Assembly: GCF_010894435.1 (NCBI RefSeq)
Contig: NZ_JAAIXZ010000002.1
Location: 310,001 to 374,000 of the forward strand
DNA length: 64,000 bases
Source: Pyxidicoccus trucidator
GTDB taxonomy: Bacteria > Myxococcota > Myxococcia > Myxococcales > Myxococcaceae
Reading direction: 5' to 3'
The stretch's first letter is position 1. Each line of letters begins with the position of its first letter. The notes below the pieces were generated by a model. The model did not search any database. It was not told the DNA's origin and was given only the letters and a program-made list of their open reading frames with translations. Both the position numbers and the translations under genes were made by a program. Positions 32,401 to 39,759 of the stretch are shown one piece after another.

Positions 32401-34988
32401 AAGTTGCGGTAATCCACGAACTCGCCCGCAGCGGCGAGCGGCACCGTTTCCTCGGGGCTGCCGCTCAGGTCGAACATCTCCTGCGCGGAGGGCGTGCTCG
32501 CGAACTCACGCGAGGGGGCGGGCGCCGGATCCCCGTCGACCGCGAGGGTTTCAGCCTGAAGGTCCGGGCCCACCTGCACGGCGCGCAGCTCGATGGAGGG
32601 CACGTCCGAGGCAGTGAAGGGAGACCCGATGGGCGCCGGAGAGAACCCGGCGGGCTCCGCCTCCGCGCCAAGGTCGGCCGCGTCGAAGGTGGGAGGCTCC
32701 GCGCTCTCAGGGGCCGACTCGATGTCCAGGACATCGAGCGACGGCTCCTCGGCGGCAACGGCCTGGGCGGAGGCAGTGTCATACGCGGAGTCCGGAGTCT
32801 CCGCCGTGGCGAAGTCCGTCGCCTCGGCGGCATCCAGCTCCAGCGTGGGGACGCTCTCCTCGGAGCCGGGGGCCTCCGCGGCCATCGCCGAAGGCTCCTC
32901 ACTCACGTCGGAAGCGTCGAGCGCAATCTCCTCGGAGGAGGCCTGTTCCCAGGTCGCGCCCGTCTCATTCGGAGCCGCCGTGGCGGACTCCTGGGCGTCC
33001 GCGTAGGGCGTGGCCTCGCCGACGTCAGACGCGTCGAGCGCAATCTCCGCCGGGGCGGCCTCGCTCATGTCGGAAGCGTCGAGCGCAATCTCGGAGGACG
33101 GCTGCGTCCCGCTCACGTCGGAGGCGTCGAGGGCAATCTCCGCCGGAGCGGCCTCGCTCACCTCGGACGCATCGAGGGCAATCTCGGTCGAGGACGGCTG
33201 CGCCTCGCTCACGTCGGAAGCGTCGAGGGCAATCTCCGCTGGAGCGTTCTCGCTCTCGGAGGCGTACTCCGCCGCCGACGTCTCGACTTCCATGCTGGCC
33301 TGAGCCGTCTCGCTCAGCTCAGCGGACTCGAACTCGGAGGAGGGCAGCTCTCCGGCCGGCTCGCCCGAATCCCAGGCGCTGGCCTCCGCGGACGGAGTCG
33401 CCTCGTCGGGGGACGCGGCCTCGATCATGTCCGACGCATCGAGCGCGAGCTCCGAGCCCGACTGCGCGGCCTCCGTGTCGACCGGCTCGGCCTCCATGGA
33501 CATGAAGTCGTCGGAGCCCACGTCCACGGCGCCCGTGTCCTGGGCGGCGACGTCGATGATGTCAGCCGAGTCGGCGGGCTCGCCCTGCGCGGATTCCACG
33601 GCGAGCGGGGCGGAATCCCACGCATCGTCCATGGGAGCGCGCGCGTGCTCCTCGGCGAGCAACGGCTCGCTCTCGGCCGTCGCGTCGACCAGCTCGACCT
33701 CGGAAGAAGCCACTTCCAGCTCGGCGGAGGCGAACTCCGCTTCATCAGAGGACCGCTCGGCCTCGACGGCGGGCGTCTCGGCGGGAGCATCCGGCGCCGA
33801 CTCGATCTCCATCGACATGTCGGCGAACGACGACTCCAGCGAGGGCTCCGTCTCGGCGGCGGCGTAGGCCGGCGCCTGCTCCGGCTCGCTGACCGAGGAG
33901 AAGTCCTCCTCCGCGGAGACAGCACTCGAGGACTCCGGCAGCGGCTCGGTGCTCGGCGACTGGCCGTCCGCGCCCATGAGGTCGGCGCTGACGTCCGCGA
34001 ACGACGCGGAGGGGTCCGAAGCGGTGTCCTCCGAGGCCACGTCCCCTTCCATCACCTCGAGCACGTCCTCGGCGGGGGATGCGGCCTCTTCGGTGGCGGT
34101 CTCGGGCTGCGCCTCCAGCGACTCCTGCTCCGGGGCGGGCGTGGACTCTGCGGCGGCTCCAGGGCTCATCCACGGCGCGGGCTCGCTCAGCGCGGGGATG
34201 TCGATGTCGTCCGCGTTGAGGCTGAGCGGATCCGGCTCGGCGGGAGCCTGCGGCGCGTACCCCTGCTGCCAGGCCTGCTGCGCGTTGGGGTCATACGCCT
34301 GCGCGTTCGGGTCATACGCCTGCTGCGCGTTCGGGTCATACGCCTGCTGCGCGTTCGGGTCGTACGCCTGCGCGTTGGGGTCGTAGGCCTGCTGCGCGTT
34401 CGGGTCATACGCCTGCGCGTTGGGGTCGTAGGCCTGCTGCGCGTTCGGGTCATACGCCTGCGCGTTGGGGTCGTACCCGCCCTGCTGGGGGTAGCCCGCG
34501 TAGCCCTGGCTCGGGTCATAGCCCGGCTGCGCATAACCCTGGTTCGGGTCATAGCCCTGCGCGGCGTAGCCCTGGTTCGGATCATACCCGGGCTGTGCAT
34601 AGCCCTGGTTCGGGTCGTAGCCCGGCTGGTCATAGCCCTGGGCGGGGTAGGCGTACCACTGGCCATCCTCGCCGTAGTAACCCTGGGGCTGCTGCTCATA
34701 GCCCTGGGTGGGGTAGGCGTACCACTGGCCGTCCGCGCCGTAGTAACCCTGGGGCTGCTGCTCGTAGCCGGCGGGGTAGGCGTACCACTGGCCATCGGCG
34801 GCGTAGTACCCCTGGGGCGCCGCCTGCTGCTGCCAGGCGGACGCGTCCGCCACGGGAGCCGTGTCCTGGATGCCCAGGAGTCCGCGCAGCTCGCTCCAGC
34901 GAGCCTCCTCTACAGGAGACAGGCTTCCCAGCTTCCGCTTCTCGTCCAGGAAGCGAAATTCTCTCATCGCGGCGCGCGTGTCCGACAT
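29478..34988 (-). CDS. Giant low-complexity tandem-repeat protein
   Basis: 1836 residues, very acidic. Residues 5-40 form a charged helical segment (EFRFLDEKRKLGSLSPVEEARW) that I associate with myxobacterial regulatory proteins. Then come three Tyr/Trp repeats of QGYYxxDGQWYAYP (57-118), four YDPxQGY repeats (121-165) and nine YDPNAQ repeats (171-239). A long Ser/Ala/Glu-rich region follows, with seven ALDAS(D/E) repeats around 520-700, then more than 25 copies of xEWxTP spaced about 16 residues (about 1060-1480). The last ~130 residues are an ordered domain (HRVIIHTVEGQVKRG ... ARIFIYRSSV), possibly of the DUF6982 type. No signal peptide or membrane segment. Function unrecognised; polymer- or condensate-forming scaffold is conceivable. 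Confidence 0.8.
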   Translation of the reverse strand: MSDTRAAMREFRFLDEKRKLGSLSPVEEARWSELRGLLGIQDTAPVADASAWQQQAAPQGYYAADGQWYAYPAGYEQQPQGYYGADGQWYAYPTQGYEQQPQGYYGEDGQWYAYPAQGYDQPGYDPNQGYAQPGYDPNQGYAAQGYDPNQGYAQPGYDPSQGYAGYPQQGGYDPNAQAYDPNAQQAYDPNAQAYDPNAQQAYDPNAQAYDPNAQQAYDPNAQQAYDPNAQAYDPNAQQAWQQGYAPQAPAEPDPLSLNADDIDIPALSEPAPWMSPGAAAESTPAPEQESLEAQPETATEEAASPAEDVLEVMEGDVASEDTASDPSASFADVSADLMGADGQSPSTEPLPESSSAVSAEEDFSSVSEPEQAPAYAAAETEPSLESSFADMSMEIESAPDAPAETPAVEAERSSDEAEFASAELEVASSEVELVDATAESEPLLAEEHARAPMDDAWDSAPLAVESAQGEPADSADIIDVAAQDTGAVDVGSDDFMSMEAEPVDTEAAQSGSELALDASDMIEAASPDEATPSAEASAWDSGEPAGELPSSEFESAELSETAQASMEVETSAAEYASESENAPAEIALDASDVSEAQPSSTEIALDASEVSEAAPAEIALDASDVSGTQPSSEIALDASDMSEAAPAEIALDASDVGEATPYADAQESATAAPNETGATWEQASSEEIALDASDVSEEPSAMAAEAPGSEESVPTLELDAAEATDFATAETPDSAYDTASAQAVAAEEPSLDVLDIESAPESAEPPTFDAADLGAEAEPAGFSPAPIGSPFTASDVPSIELRAVQVGPDLQAETLAVDGDPAPAPSREFASTPSAQEMFDLSGSPEETVPLAAAGEFVDYRNFASAGERGLELRSEEHASVADWSTDSTEAVPLMSEEPTPSADWSGDPSDAVPLATNADFVSEMGTTGEPWTPTSAETSDTAQQPEWSASTEDAAAIELQPEWASASEPASMTGDAEAATELQPEWVSETTPETSANPSEWSTATAESPASEWSATSAEESTPVEEATPANAPISDTSQFAWSAPKSAQPEWETLETEAAPEAAQPEWATPEAAQTQWAAPAEAASEEVQAEWATPAEEAAPESAQPEWATPATEAASEEVQAEWATPAEEVAPEAVQAEWATPAGELAAAPAQTDWSTPETETAQAEWATPVEELAPETAQAEWATPVEELAPEAVQTEWATPVEELAPEAVQTEWAAPSAEAAPETAQAEWATPVEELAPDAVQAEWSTPSAEAASEAVQAEWATPIEEAAPEAVQAEWETPIEEAAPEAAQAEWASAEAASQPAQPEWATPAAEAVQAEWETPVEEIAPEAVQTEWAAQSTEAPSDAAQPEWATPVEELAPEAVQAEWTPSSEAAPELNAQAEWASPMEELPADAVQAEWSEPATDAAPQAAQSEWATPATDAAPQAEWAAPMEELPADAVQAEWSTTDAEAAPTAASEWSPTAEAPASEWAEPGAQPASTWDSAPVAEAAPEELQPEWVTAEAEPAAEWSAQQPPPAAAWSETPAEEISLADAPVEAAQPEWSDAPVEVEPESSWSDASAQPWAAEPPAPAWEASANPFGAPAQDFSASHDVDVGLDAPPASPIEEEVAVEMEPEMAEIELVEESVEPPPPAFAPPPPAPVAAIMAAASVVTAAVTRTPTGATAAPRASSTGTPVVVPAATQAPAPNRVVTREPFFAQAAVVDSAPITSFVEGEHRVIIHTVEGQVKRGTIRDADLLDEVINLEQQSGFAPEQIPGKRVKAIFFMLTAGARQPQAEGQKIRVTFNDGRQVAGFSQDFKGATPGFFVIPADQRTNTARIFIYRSSVQAVAEG
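30555..31800 (-). repeat. ~48-bp coding tandem repeats (xEWxTP units)
   Basis: More than 25 imperfect tandem copies, encoding units such as AEWATPVEELAPEAVQ. On the plus strand each shows as a variant of GTGGCCCACTCGGCCTG. Neighbouring copies near 31250-31500 are nearly identical, suggesting recent unit duplication. Confidence 0.8.
32890..33240 (-). repeat. Coding repeats EIALDASD
   Basis: Six copies of (E)IALDAS(D/E) followed by (V/M)xEAxP, spaced 15-40 residues, with a seventh degenerate copy near 33430 (LALDASDM). On the plus strand they appear as TCGAGCGCAATCTC variants. Confidence 0.7.
34272..34478 (-). repeat. Nine YDPNAQ coding repeats
   Basis: Nine copies of YDPNAQ separated by A or QA, so alternating unit lengths of 7 and 8 residues. 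At DNA level these are near-identical 21/24-base direct repeats visible on the plus strand as TTCGGGTCATACGCCTG variants. Tyr/Asn/Gln-rich, prion-like in composition. Confidence 0.85.
34494..34820 (-). repeat. GYYxxDGQWYAYP and YDPxQGY coding repeats
   Basis: Three copies of a ~23-residue unit containing DGQWYAYP (34635-34820), followed by four copies of a ~10-12-residue unit containing YDPNQGYA (34494-34628). Confidence 0.8.
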
Positions 34989-35112
34989 TCTTCACCTTGC
35001 TGCGGACAGCGTACGACCCGGCTCCTGCCGCAGCATGAATGGGGGGCTGCGAGTCTAGGGGACTCCCGGGGAGGGGTAAACCAATTGGACCGGGCTCGCC
35101 TGGCAGCCTCCC

Positions 35113-36507
35113 CTACTGGAGAGCTTCCCGCACGTCCTCGTCCAGAGTCGCCAGGGTTTCCCCGTAGTGGTCCCGCAGGGCTTCCTCGATGGGCTTTCCC
35201 CCACCCACCTGCTTGACGAAGGTGATGAACCGGTCCGCCCCGCCCCGGCGGAGCAGCTCCCGGACGGCCGTGGCGGAGGTGGCATAGGCGATATCCGGGT
35301 TCCGGGTGGCGAGGAGGGCCTGTGAGGCCAGGTCCGCCAGCCGGGGCAGGGTGCCCGCCTTGGCCGCGCCCGCCAGGGTGTTGCGGAGGGTCCGGTGGGG
35401 AGAGTCCTCGCGCCCCAGGTAGCGCCACTCCACGTACTCCGCGAGTCCCTCGTTGAGCCAGATGGGCAGGCTGTCGCGGGCGCCCCGGCTGTACTCGTCC
35501 AACACCGCGTGCACGTACTCGTGCACCAGGGTGGCCTTGGTCTCCTGGGTCAGCTCCGCCGCGTCGTTGAGGCGGATGGCGTCGTCCGAGTACAGCCCGG
35601 CCACGAGCCGGGCCTTCGTCGCGCCGAAGTGCATCCGGAACTCCTCACGGGTGTAGAGGACGACATCCACCGGCCGCTCGCGCGTCTCGCCAATCTGGGT
35701 CCGGGTGAAGTCGTACGCCTCGTCCAGCGCGGAGACGACGCGGCCCTCGTACTCGGCGCGCTGGCCGAAGTCGCGCTCGTTGTTGAAGTAGCGGATGGTG
35801 AAGCGCCCGTTGGAGCGCGTGCGCATGCCGCTCCGGTCCGTGCTGGACTCGTAGGCGAGGCTGACGGGGCGCGTGGCGCCCGAGTCGTCCGCGCGGCCCA
35901 CCGCGGGCGCGGTCTCCAGCGCGGTGCCCGACGGGCGCCGGCCCGTCTTGCCATTCATCATCCGCTCCAGGCGCTCGGCCTCCTTGCGCGCCTCGCCCTC
36001 CTCGTTCGTCTTCGCCCGGGCCTGCTGCAGCAGCCGCTTCGCCTCGGCGGCCTCGCGCGAGCGGGGCGGCACCTTCTCCAGCACCGCCAGGGCCCCCGCG
36101 GCGTCCTGCTCCTCCAGCAGCAGTCGGCCCAGCTCCAGCCCGAAGGTGCCCTCCTTGGGGTGGCGCTCCAGGCCCTTGCGCAGGGCGGCCTCCGCGGCGG
36201 CGCGCTGGTCCGTCTTCCGCGCGGAGCGGGCCAGGCACTTCAGCGCACCGGCGGACTCTTCGAAGGCCACGGCGCGCTCGCCCAGCGAGTACGCCATCAC
36301 CGCGTCCTCCTCCAGCAGTGCCTCGCACCCCTTGAGGAGCGCCCCGGAGATGGTGCGGCGCTGCGCGTCCGGCACGCCCGTCACCTCTCCGGAGGCGAAG
36401 GCGAGGTACAGCTCCTCCCAGGAACGGCTGGCGGCGAGCTCCTTGGCCTTCTGGGCGGACGGAGGCGGGGCGGCGGCGAGCAGGATGGCGACGAGCAGGG
36501 CACTCAT
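35113..36507 (-). CDS. Gluzincin metallopeptidase (MA-like) with N-terminal TPR region
   Basis: 464 residues. Signal peptide-like start (MSALLVAILLAAAPP). Helical TPR-like repeats at about 25-185, then a peptidase domain with the zinc motif HEYVH (329-333) and the downstream glutamate ligand in NEGLAEYVEW (Glu357), the arrangement of the peptidase MA family. Probably secreted to periplasm. The TPR part may select partners. It lies in the same orientation as the giant repeat gene, 124 bases upstream of it. A small Lys/Arg-rich linker precedes the catalytic domain. Confidence 0.85.
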   Translation of the reverse strand: MSALLVAILLAAAPPPSAQKAKELAASRSWEELYLAFASGEVTGVPDAQRRTISGALLKGCEALLEEDAVMAYSLGERAVAFEESAGALKCLARSARKTDQRAAAEAALRKGLERHPKEGTFGLELGRLLLEEQDAAGALAVLEKVPPRSREAAEAKRLLQQARAKTNEEGEARKEAERLERMMNGKTGRRPSGTALETAPAVGRADDSGATRPVSLAYESSTDRSGMRTRSNGRFTIRYFNNERDFGQRAEYEGRVVSALDEAYDFTRTQIGETRERPVDVVLYTREEFRMHFGATKARLVAGLYSDDAIRLNDAAELTQETKATLVHEYVHAVLDEYSRGARDSLPIWLNEGLAEYVEWRYLGREDSPHRTLRNTLAGAAKAGTLPRLADLASQALLATRNPDIAYATSATAVRELLRRGGADRFITFVKQVGGGKPIEEALRDHYGETLATLDEDVREALQ

Positions 36508-36565
36508 GCCCCCAGTATGGCCGAGCCCCCGCGCGGTCGCGCAAGACCCCCTTGCGTCCCGGGTG

Positions 36566-37783
36566 TTACTTGCGCGCCACCTGCCAGCCCAGCTGCTGCA
36601 GGGCCTGCATCAGCTCATCGATGTGGGCGGGACCGGTGGTCTCCAGGGTGACTTCCACCATGGCCTCGCCCAGGCCCGCCTTGGAGAAGGCGCGCTCGTG
36701 ATGGATTTCCACCACGTTGGCGCGCAGGTCGGCGACCTGGGTGGTGAGCTTCGCCAGCATGCCGGGCCGGTCCGGCAGCCGCACCTCCAGCTGCACCAGG
36801 CGCCCCGTCTTCACCAGGCCGCGCTCGATGATGCGGCTGATGACGTTCATGTCGATGTTGCCGCCGCTGAGGATGATGGCGGTGCGCTTGCCCTTCGCCG
36901 ACGGCACGTCGCCGCTGAGCAGCGCCGCCAGGCCCACCGCGCCCGCGCCCTCCACCACGCTCTTCTCCTGCTCCAGCAGCGTGAGGATGGCGGCGGCGAT
37001 TTCCTCCTCGTCCACCGCCACCACCTCGTCCACGTACTTGCGCACCAGGGGGAAGGTCAGCTCGCCCACGCGCTTCACCGCGATGCCGTCCGCAATCGTG
37101 GTGCCCGCGGCGGTGAGGTCCACGAGGCGGCCGGCTTCAATGGACGCCTTCATGCTGGCGATGGTGGAGGTCTGCACGCCCACCACGCGGATGCCGGGCT
37201 TCTTCTCCTTCAGCGCGCAGGCGATTCCGGAGATGAGCCCGCCGCCGCCGATGGGGACGAGCACCACCTCCAGGTCCGGGCACTGCTCCAGCAGCTCCAG
37301 GCCGATGGTGCCCTGGCCGGCGATGACGAGCGGGTCGTTGAAGGGGTGGACGAAGACGGAGCCCTCCTCCTTCTGGATGCGCAGCGCCTCCGTGTAGGCC
37401 TCGTCGAAGTTGGAGCCCTTGAGCACCACGCGCGCCTTGTACTCGTCACGCGTGCGCGACACCTTGATGAGGGGCGTGCGCTCCGGCATGACGATGGTGG
37501 CTGTGATTCCCAGCCTCAGCGCGTTGAAGGCCACGCCCTGCGCGTGGTTGCCGGCCGACGCGGCGATGACGCCCCGGCGCCGCTCGTCCGGCGTCAGCGA
37601 CAGCAGCTTGTTGAGCGCGCCGCGCTCCTTGAAGGCCCCCGTGCGCTGGAGGTTCTCCATCTTGAAGTACACCGCCGCGCACTCCGTCCGCTCCGTGAAG
37701 TAGTCCGACTGAGGACACGGGGTGGGGCGGATGACCGGGCGCAGGCGCTCTCGCGCGGCGAGGATGTCCTGGAGGGTGACCAT
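36566..37783 (-). CDS. ilvA: Threonine ammonia-lyase (dehydratase) with ACT domain
   Basis: 405 residues from the ATG at 37783; an upstream extension is Arg/Gly-rich and unlikely. The PLP lysine is Lys52 (TGAFKERGA), the phosphate-binding glycine loop is GGGGL near 180, and SGGNID near 315 lines the cofactor pocket. A C-terminal ACT domain (about 325-405, QLEVRLPDRPGMLAKL) gives amino-acid feedback control. One ACT domain is the short TdcB/IlvA form. Converts threonine to 2-oxobutanoate for isoleucine. Symbol ilvA is used broadly; a catabolic role is possible. Confidence 0.9.
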   Translation of the reverse strand: MVTLQDILAARERLRPVIRPTPCPQSDYFTERTECAAVYFKMENLQRTGAFKERGALNKLLSLTPDERRRGVIAASAGNHAQGVAFNALRLGITATIVMPERTPLIKVSRTRDEYKARVVLKGSNFDEAYTEALRIQKEEGSVFVHPFNDPLVIAGQGTIGLELLEQCPDLEVVLVPIGGGGLISGIACALKEKKPGIRVVGVQTSTIASMKASIEAGRLVDLTAAGTTIADGIAVKRVGELTFPLVRKYVDEVVAVDEEEIAAAILTLLEQEKSVVEGAGAVGLAALLSGDVPSAKGKRTAIILSGGNIDMNVISRIIERGLVKTGRLVQLEVRLPDRPGMLAKLTTQVADLRANVVEIHHERAFSKAGLGEAMVEVTLETTGPAHIDELMQALQQLGWQVARK

Positions 37784-37921
37784 TGAGGGCCGCGTGTAGC
37801 GGATGCGGGCCCCGGGAGGAAGAGACACGCGGCGGGCGGCCGTCCTGCCGCCCGTTCCGCCGCGCCGCGCCACGTCCACCGGGTGACACCCAGGTGCCTC
37901 GGTGCCTCGTGGCGGAGTGCG

Positions 37922-39151
37922 TCAGATGCCGCGAAGCACCGTGGCCTTGCCCACCCGGCCAATGGCCAGGATGTAGGCCGCCGTCCGCATGGAGACCTTC
38001 CGCGAGCGGGCCACCTGCGCCACGCGCTCGTAGGCCTCCTTCATCGTCTTCTCCAGCTCCGCGTTGACGCGCTCTTCTTCCCACGAGAGGTGCTGGAGGT
38101 TCTGCACCCACTCGAAGTAGCTCACCGTCACGCCGCCCGCGCTGGCGAGCACGTCCGGCACCACGAAGATGCCGCGCTTCTCGAAGATTTCGTCCGCCTC
38201 CGGCTGGGTGGGGCCGTTGGCGCCCTCGATGATGAGCTTCGCGCGCACCGCGTTGGCGTTGTCCCGGGTGAGCACGTGGCCCAGCGCGGCGGGGATGAGC
38301 ACCTCGCAGTCCGCCGCCAGCACGTCCTCGTTGGAGCACGGCGTGCCGCCCGTGAAGCCCGTCACCGTGCCGGTGCGCTTCACGTGCTCGAAGAGGGAGG
38401 GCACGTCCAGGCCCTGCGGGTTGCGCACGCCGCCCAGCACGTCCGCCACCGCCACCACCACGCCGCCGTCCTCCCAGAGCAACTGCGCGGTGTGGCTGCC
38501 CACGTTGCCGAAGCCCTGGAGCGCGAAGCGCGTGCCCTTCACCGGCAGGCCCAAATCCCGCATGATTTCACGGCACACGTAGAGCAGGCCGCGCCCGGTG
38601 GCCGCCTCACGGCCCTTGGAGCCGTACAGCTCCAGCGGCTTGCCCGTCACCACCGCCGGCGAGTGGCCGTGGTAGCGCGAGTACTGGTCCATGATCCACG
38701 CCATCACCTGGGGGTTGGTGTTGACGTCGGGGGCGGGGATGTCACGCGTGGGGCCGATGACGTCCTGCACCTGGTCCACGAACTTGCGGGTGAGCCGCTC
38801 CAGCTCCTTGAGGGACAGCTGTGACGGGTCGCACGCGATGCCGCCCTTGGCGCCGCCATAGGGGACGTTCACCACCGCCGTCTTCCACGTCATCAGCGAG
38901 GCGAGCGACGCGCACTCGTCCTGGTCCAGCAGCGGGTGGTAGCGCAGGCCGCCCTTCATGGGGCCCCGGCTGTTGTCGTGCTGAATCCGGTAGCCGAGGA
39001 ACGTGCGTATCTCCCCCGAGTCCATCTCGATGGAGACCTGCACCTTCACCTCGCGCAGCGGCGTGGCGAGCAGCGTCTCGATGGGGGTGCCCACGTCCAT
39101 GATCCGCGCGGCCTTGCGGAAGAAGTAGTTGGTGCCCTCGACGGCGCTCAT
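37922..39151 (-). CDS. gdhA: Glutamate dehydrogenase
   Basis: 409 residues, hexameric small GDH size. MKGGLRYHP (65-73) with Lys66, Lys90, VPYGGAKGGI with Lys102, and DIPAPDVNT with Asp142 form the substrate site; QGFGNVGSHTA marks the Rossmann motif. Interconverts glutamate and 2-oxoglutarate plus ammonia. Type of cofactor not decided. Upstream, 138 bases separate its stop from the ilvA start; both run in the same direction. Confidence 0.93.
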   Translation of the reverse strand: MSAVEGTNYFFRKAARIMDVGTPIETLLATPLREVKVQVSIEMDSGEIRTFLGYRIQHDNSRGPMKGGLRYHPLLDQDECASLASLMTWKTAVVNVPYGGAKGGIACDPSQLSLKELERLTRKFVDQVQDVIGPTRDIPAPDVNTNPQVMAWIMDQYSRYHGHSPAVVTGKPLELYGSKGREAATGRGLLYVCREIMRDLGLPVKGTRFALQGFGNVGSHTAQLLWEDGGVVVAVADVLGGVRNPQGLDVPSLFEHVKRTGTVTGFTGGTPCSNEDVLAADCEVLIPAALGHVLTRDNANAVRAKLIIEGANGPTQPEADEIFEKRGIFVVPDVLASAGGVTVSYFEWVQNLQHLSWEEERVNAELEKTMKEAYERVAQVARSRKVSMRTAAYILAIGRVGKATVLRGI

Positions 39152-39246
39152 GACTCGGAATGCTCCTGAAGGCGCGAAGGGCCGCGACGGGCCCTCAGCG
39201 TGCGAGAGACGTTAACAGAAGGGGTGCGCTACCATAGGAAACAGCC

Positions 39247-39756
39247 ATGTCTCCCGGTCCGTCAGACGCTTCTTCCTCGAACGGACACCTGCAGGGGCTG
39301 GCCAGACGCATCCGCGCGCTGCGGGAGCGGCGAGGCCTCACCCAGGAGGACTTCGCCGCCCGGTGCGGCATCTCCGTCTCCTTCGCGTCCCTGCTGGAGC
39401 GCGGCGAGCGCAGCCCCAGCTACGAGACGCTCCTCCAGGTGGCCTCCGCGCTGGGGCTTCCCCTGTGGGAGTTGCTGAGGCTGGACGACCCGCAGGACGC
39501 CGGTGTGTACCGGCTGGAGTCCTTCGTCCGGGCCCGCCGCCTGTCGCGCGCGGACCTGGACCGGCTGCTGGCGGTGGCGGAGGTGATGTTCAGCGAGGCC
39601 TCCCCGTCCGGAGAGGAGGAGGCCCGGCCCGCGCCCGCCCCGTGTGGCGAGCCCGGGTGTGTCCGGCCGGTGCTCGCCCGGGGCCTGTGCACCGCCCACT
39701 ACCATCGGGAGCGGCGCAGGAAGGTGGCCGGAGCGGGCACCGGCTCCGGAGCCTGA
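39247..39756 (+). CDS. XRE-family regulator with C-terminal Cys/His cluster
   Basis: 169 residues. XRE/Cro HTH at about 17-75 (LTQEDFAARCGISVSFASLLERGERSPSYETL is its core, read in parts). Middle helical linker 90-115. C-terminus has Cys133, Cys138, Cys148, His151 and His153 in the arrangement CGEPGC...GLCTAHYHRER, a treble-clef-like pattern seen in some phage HNH and small zinc proteins. Likely DNA-binding regulator with a zinc module. Convergent with the helicase gene, stops 4 bases apart. Confidence 0.85.
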   Translation: MSPGPSDASSSNGHLQGLARRIRALRERRGLTQEDFAARCGISVSFASLLERGERSPSYETLLQVASALGLPLWELLRLDDPQDAGVYRLESFVRARRLSRADLDRLLAVAEVMFSEASPSGEEEARPAPAPCGEPGCVRPVLARGLCTAHYHRERRRKVAGAGTGSGA

Positions 39757-39759
39757 CGG

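Noticed and set aside
34272..34478. Regular short direct repeats resembling a CRISPR array
   Set aside because: Repeats are in-frame coding units (YDPNAQ) with no unique spacers of constant length and no cas genes.
32355..35216. A 953-residue plus-strand frame opposite the giant repeat protein
   Set aside because: Composition is the mirror of the repeat codons (Arg/Gly/Val/Leu); no ribosome site or domain. The minus-strand frame has a folded C-terminal domain and a sensible start.
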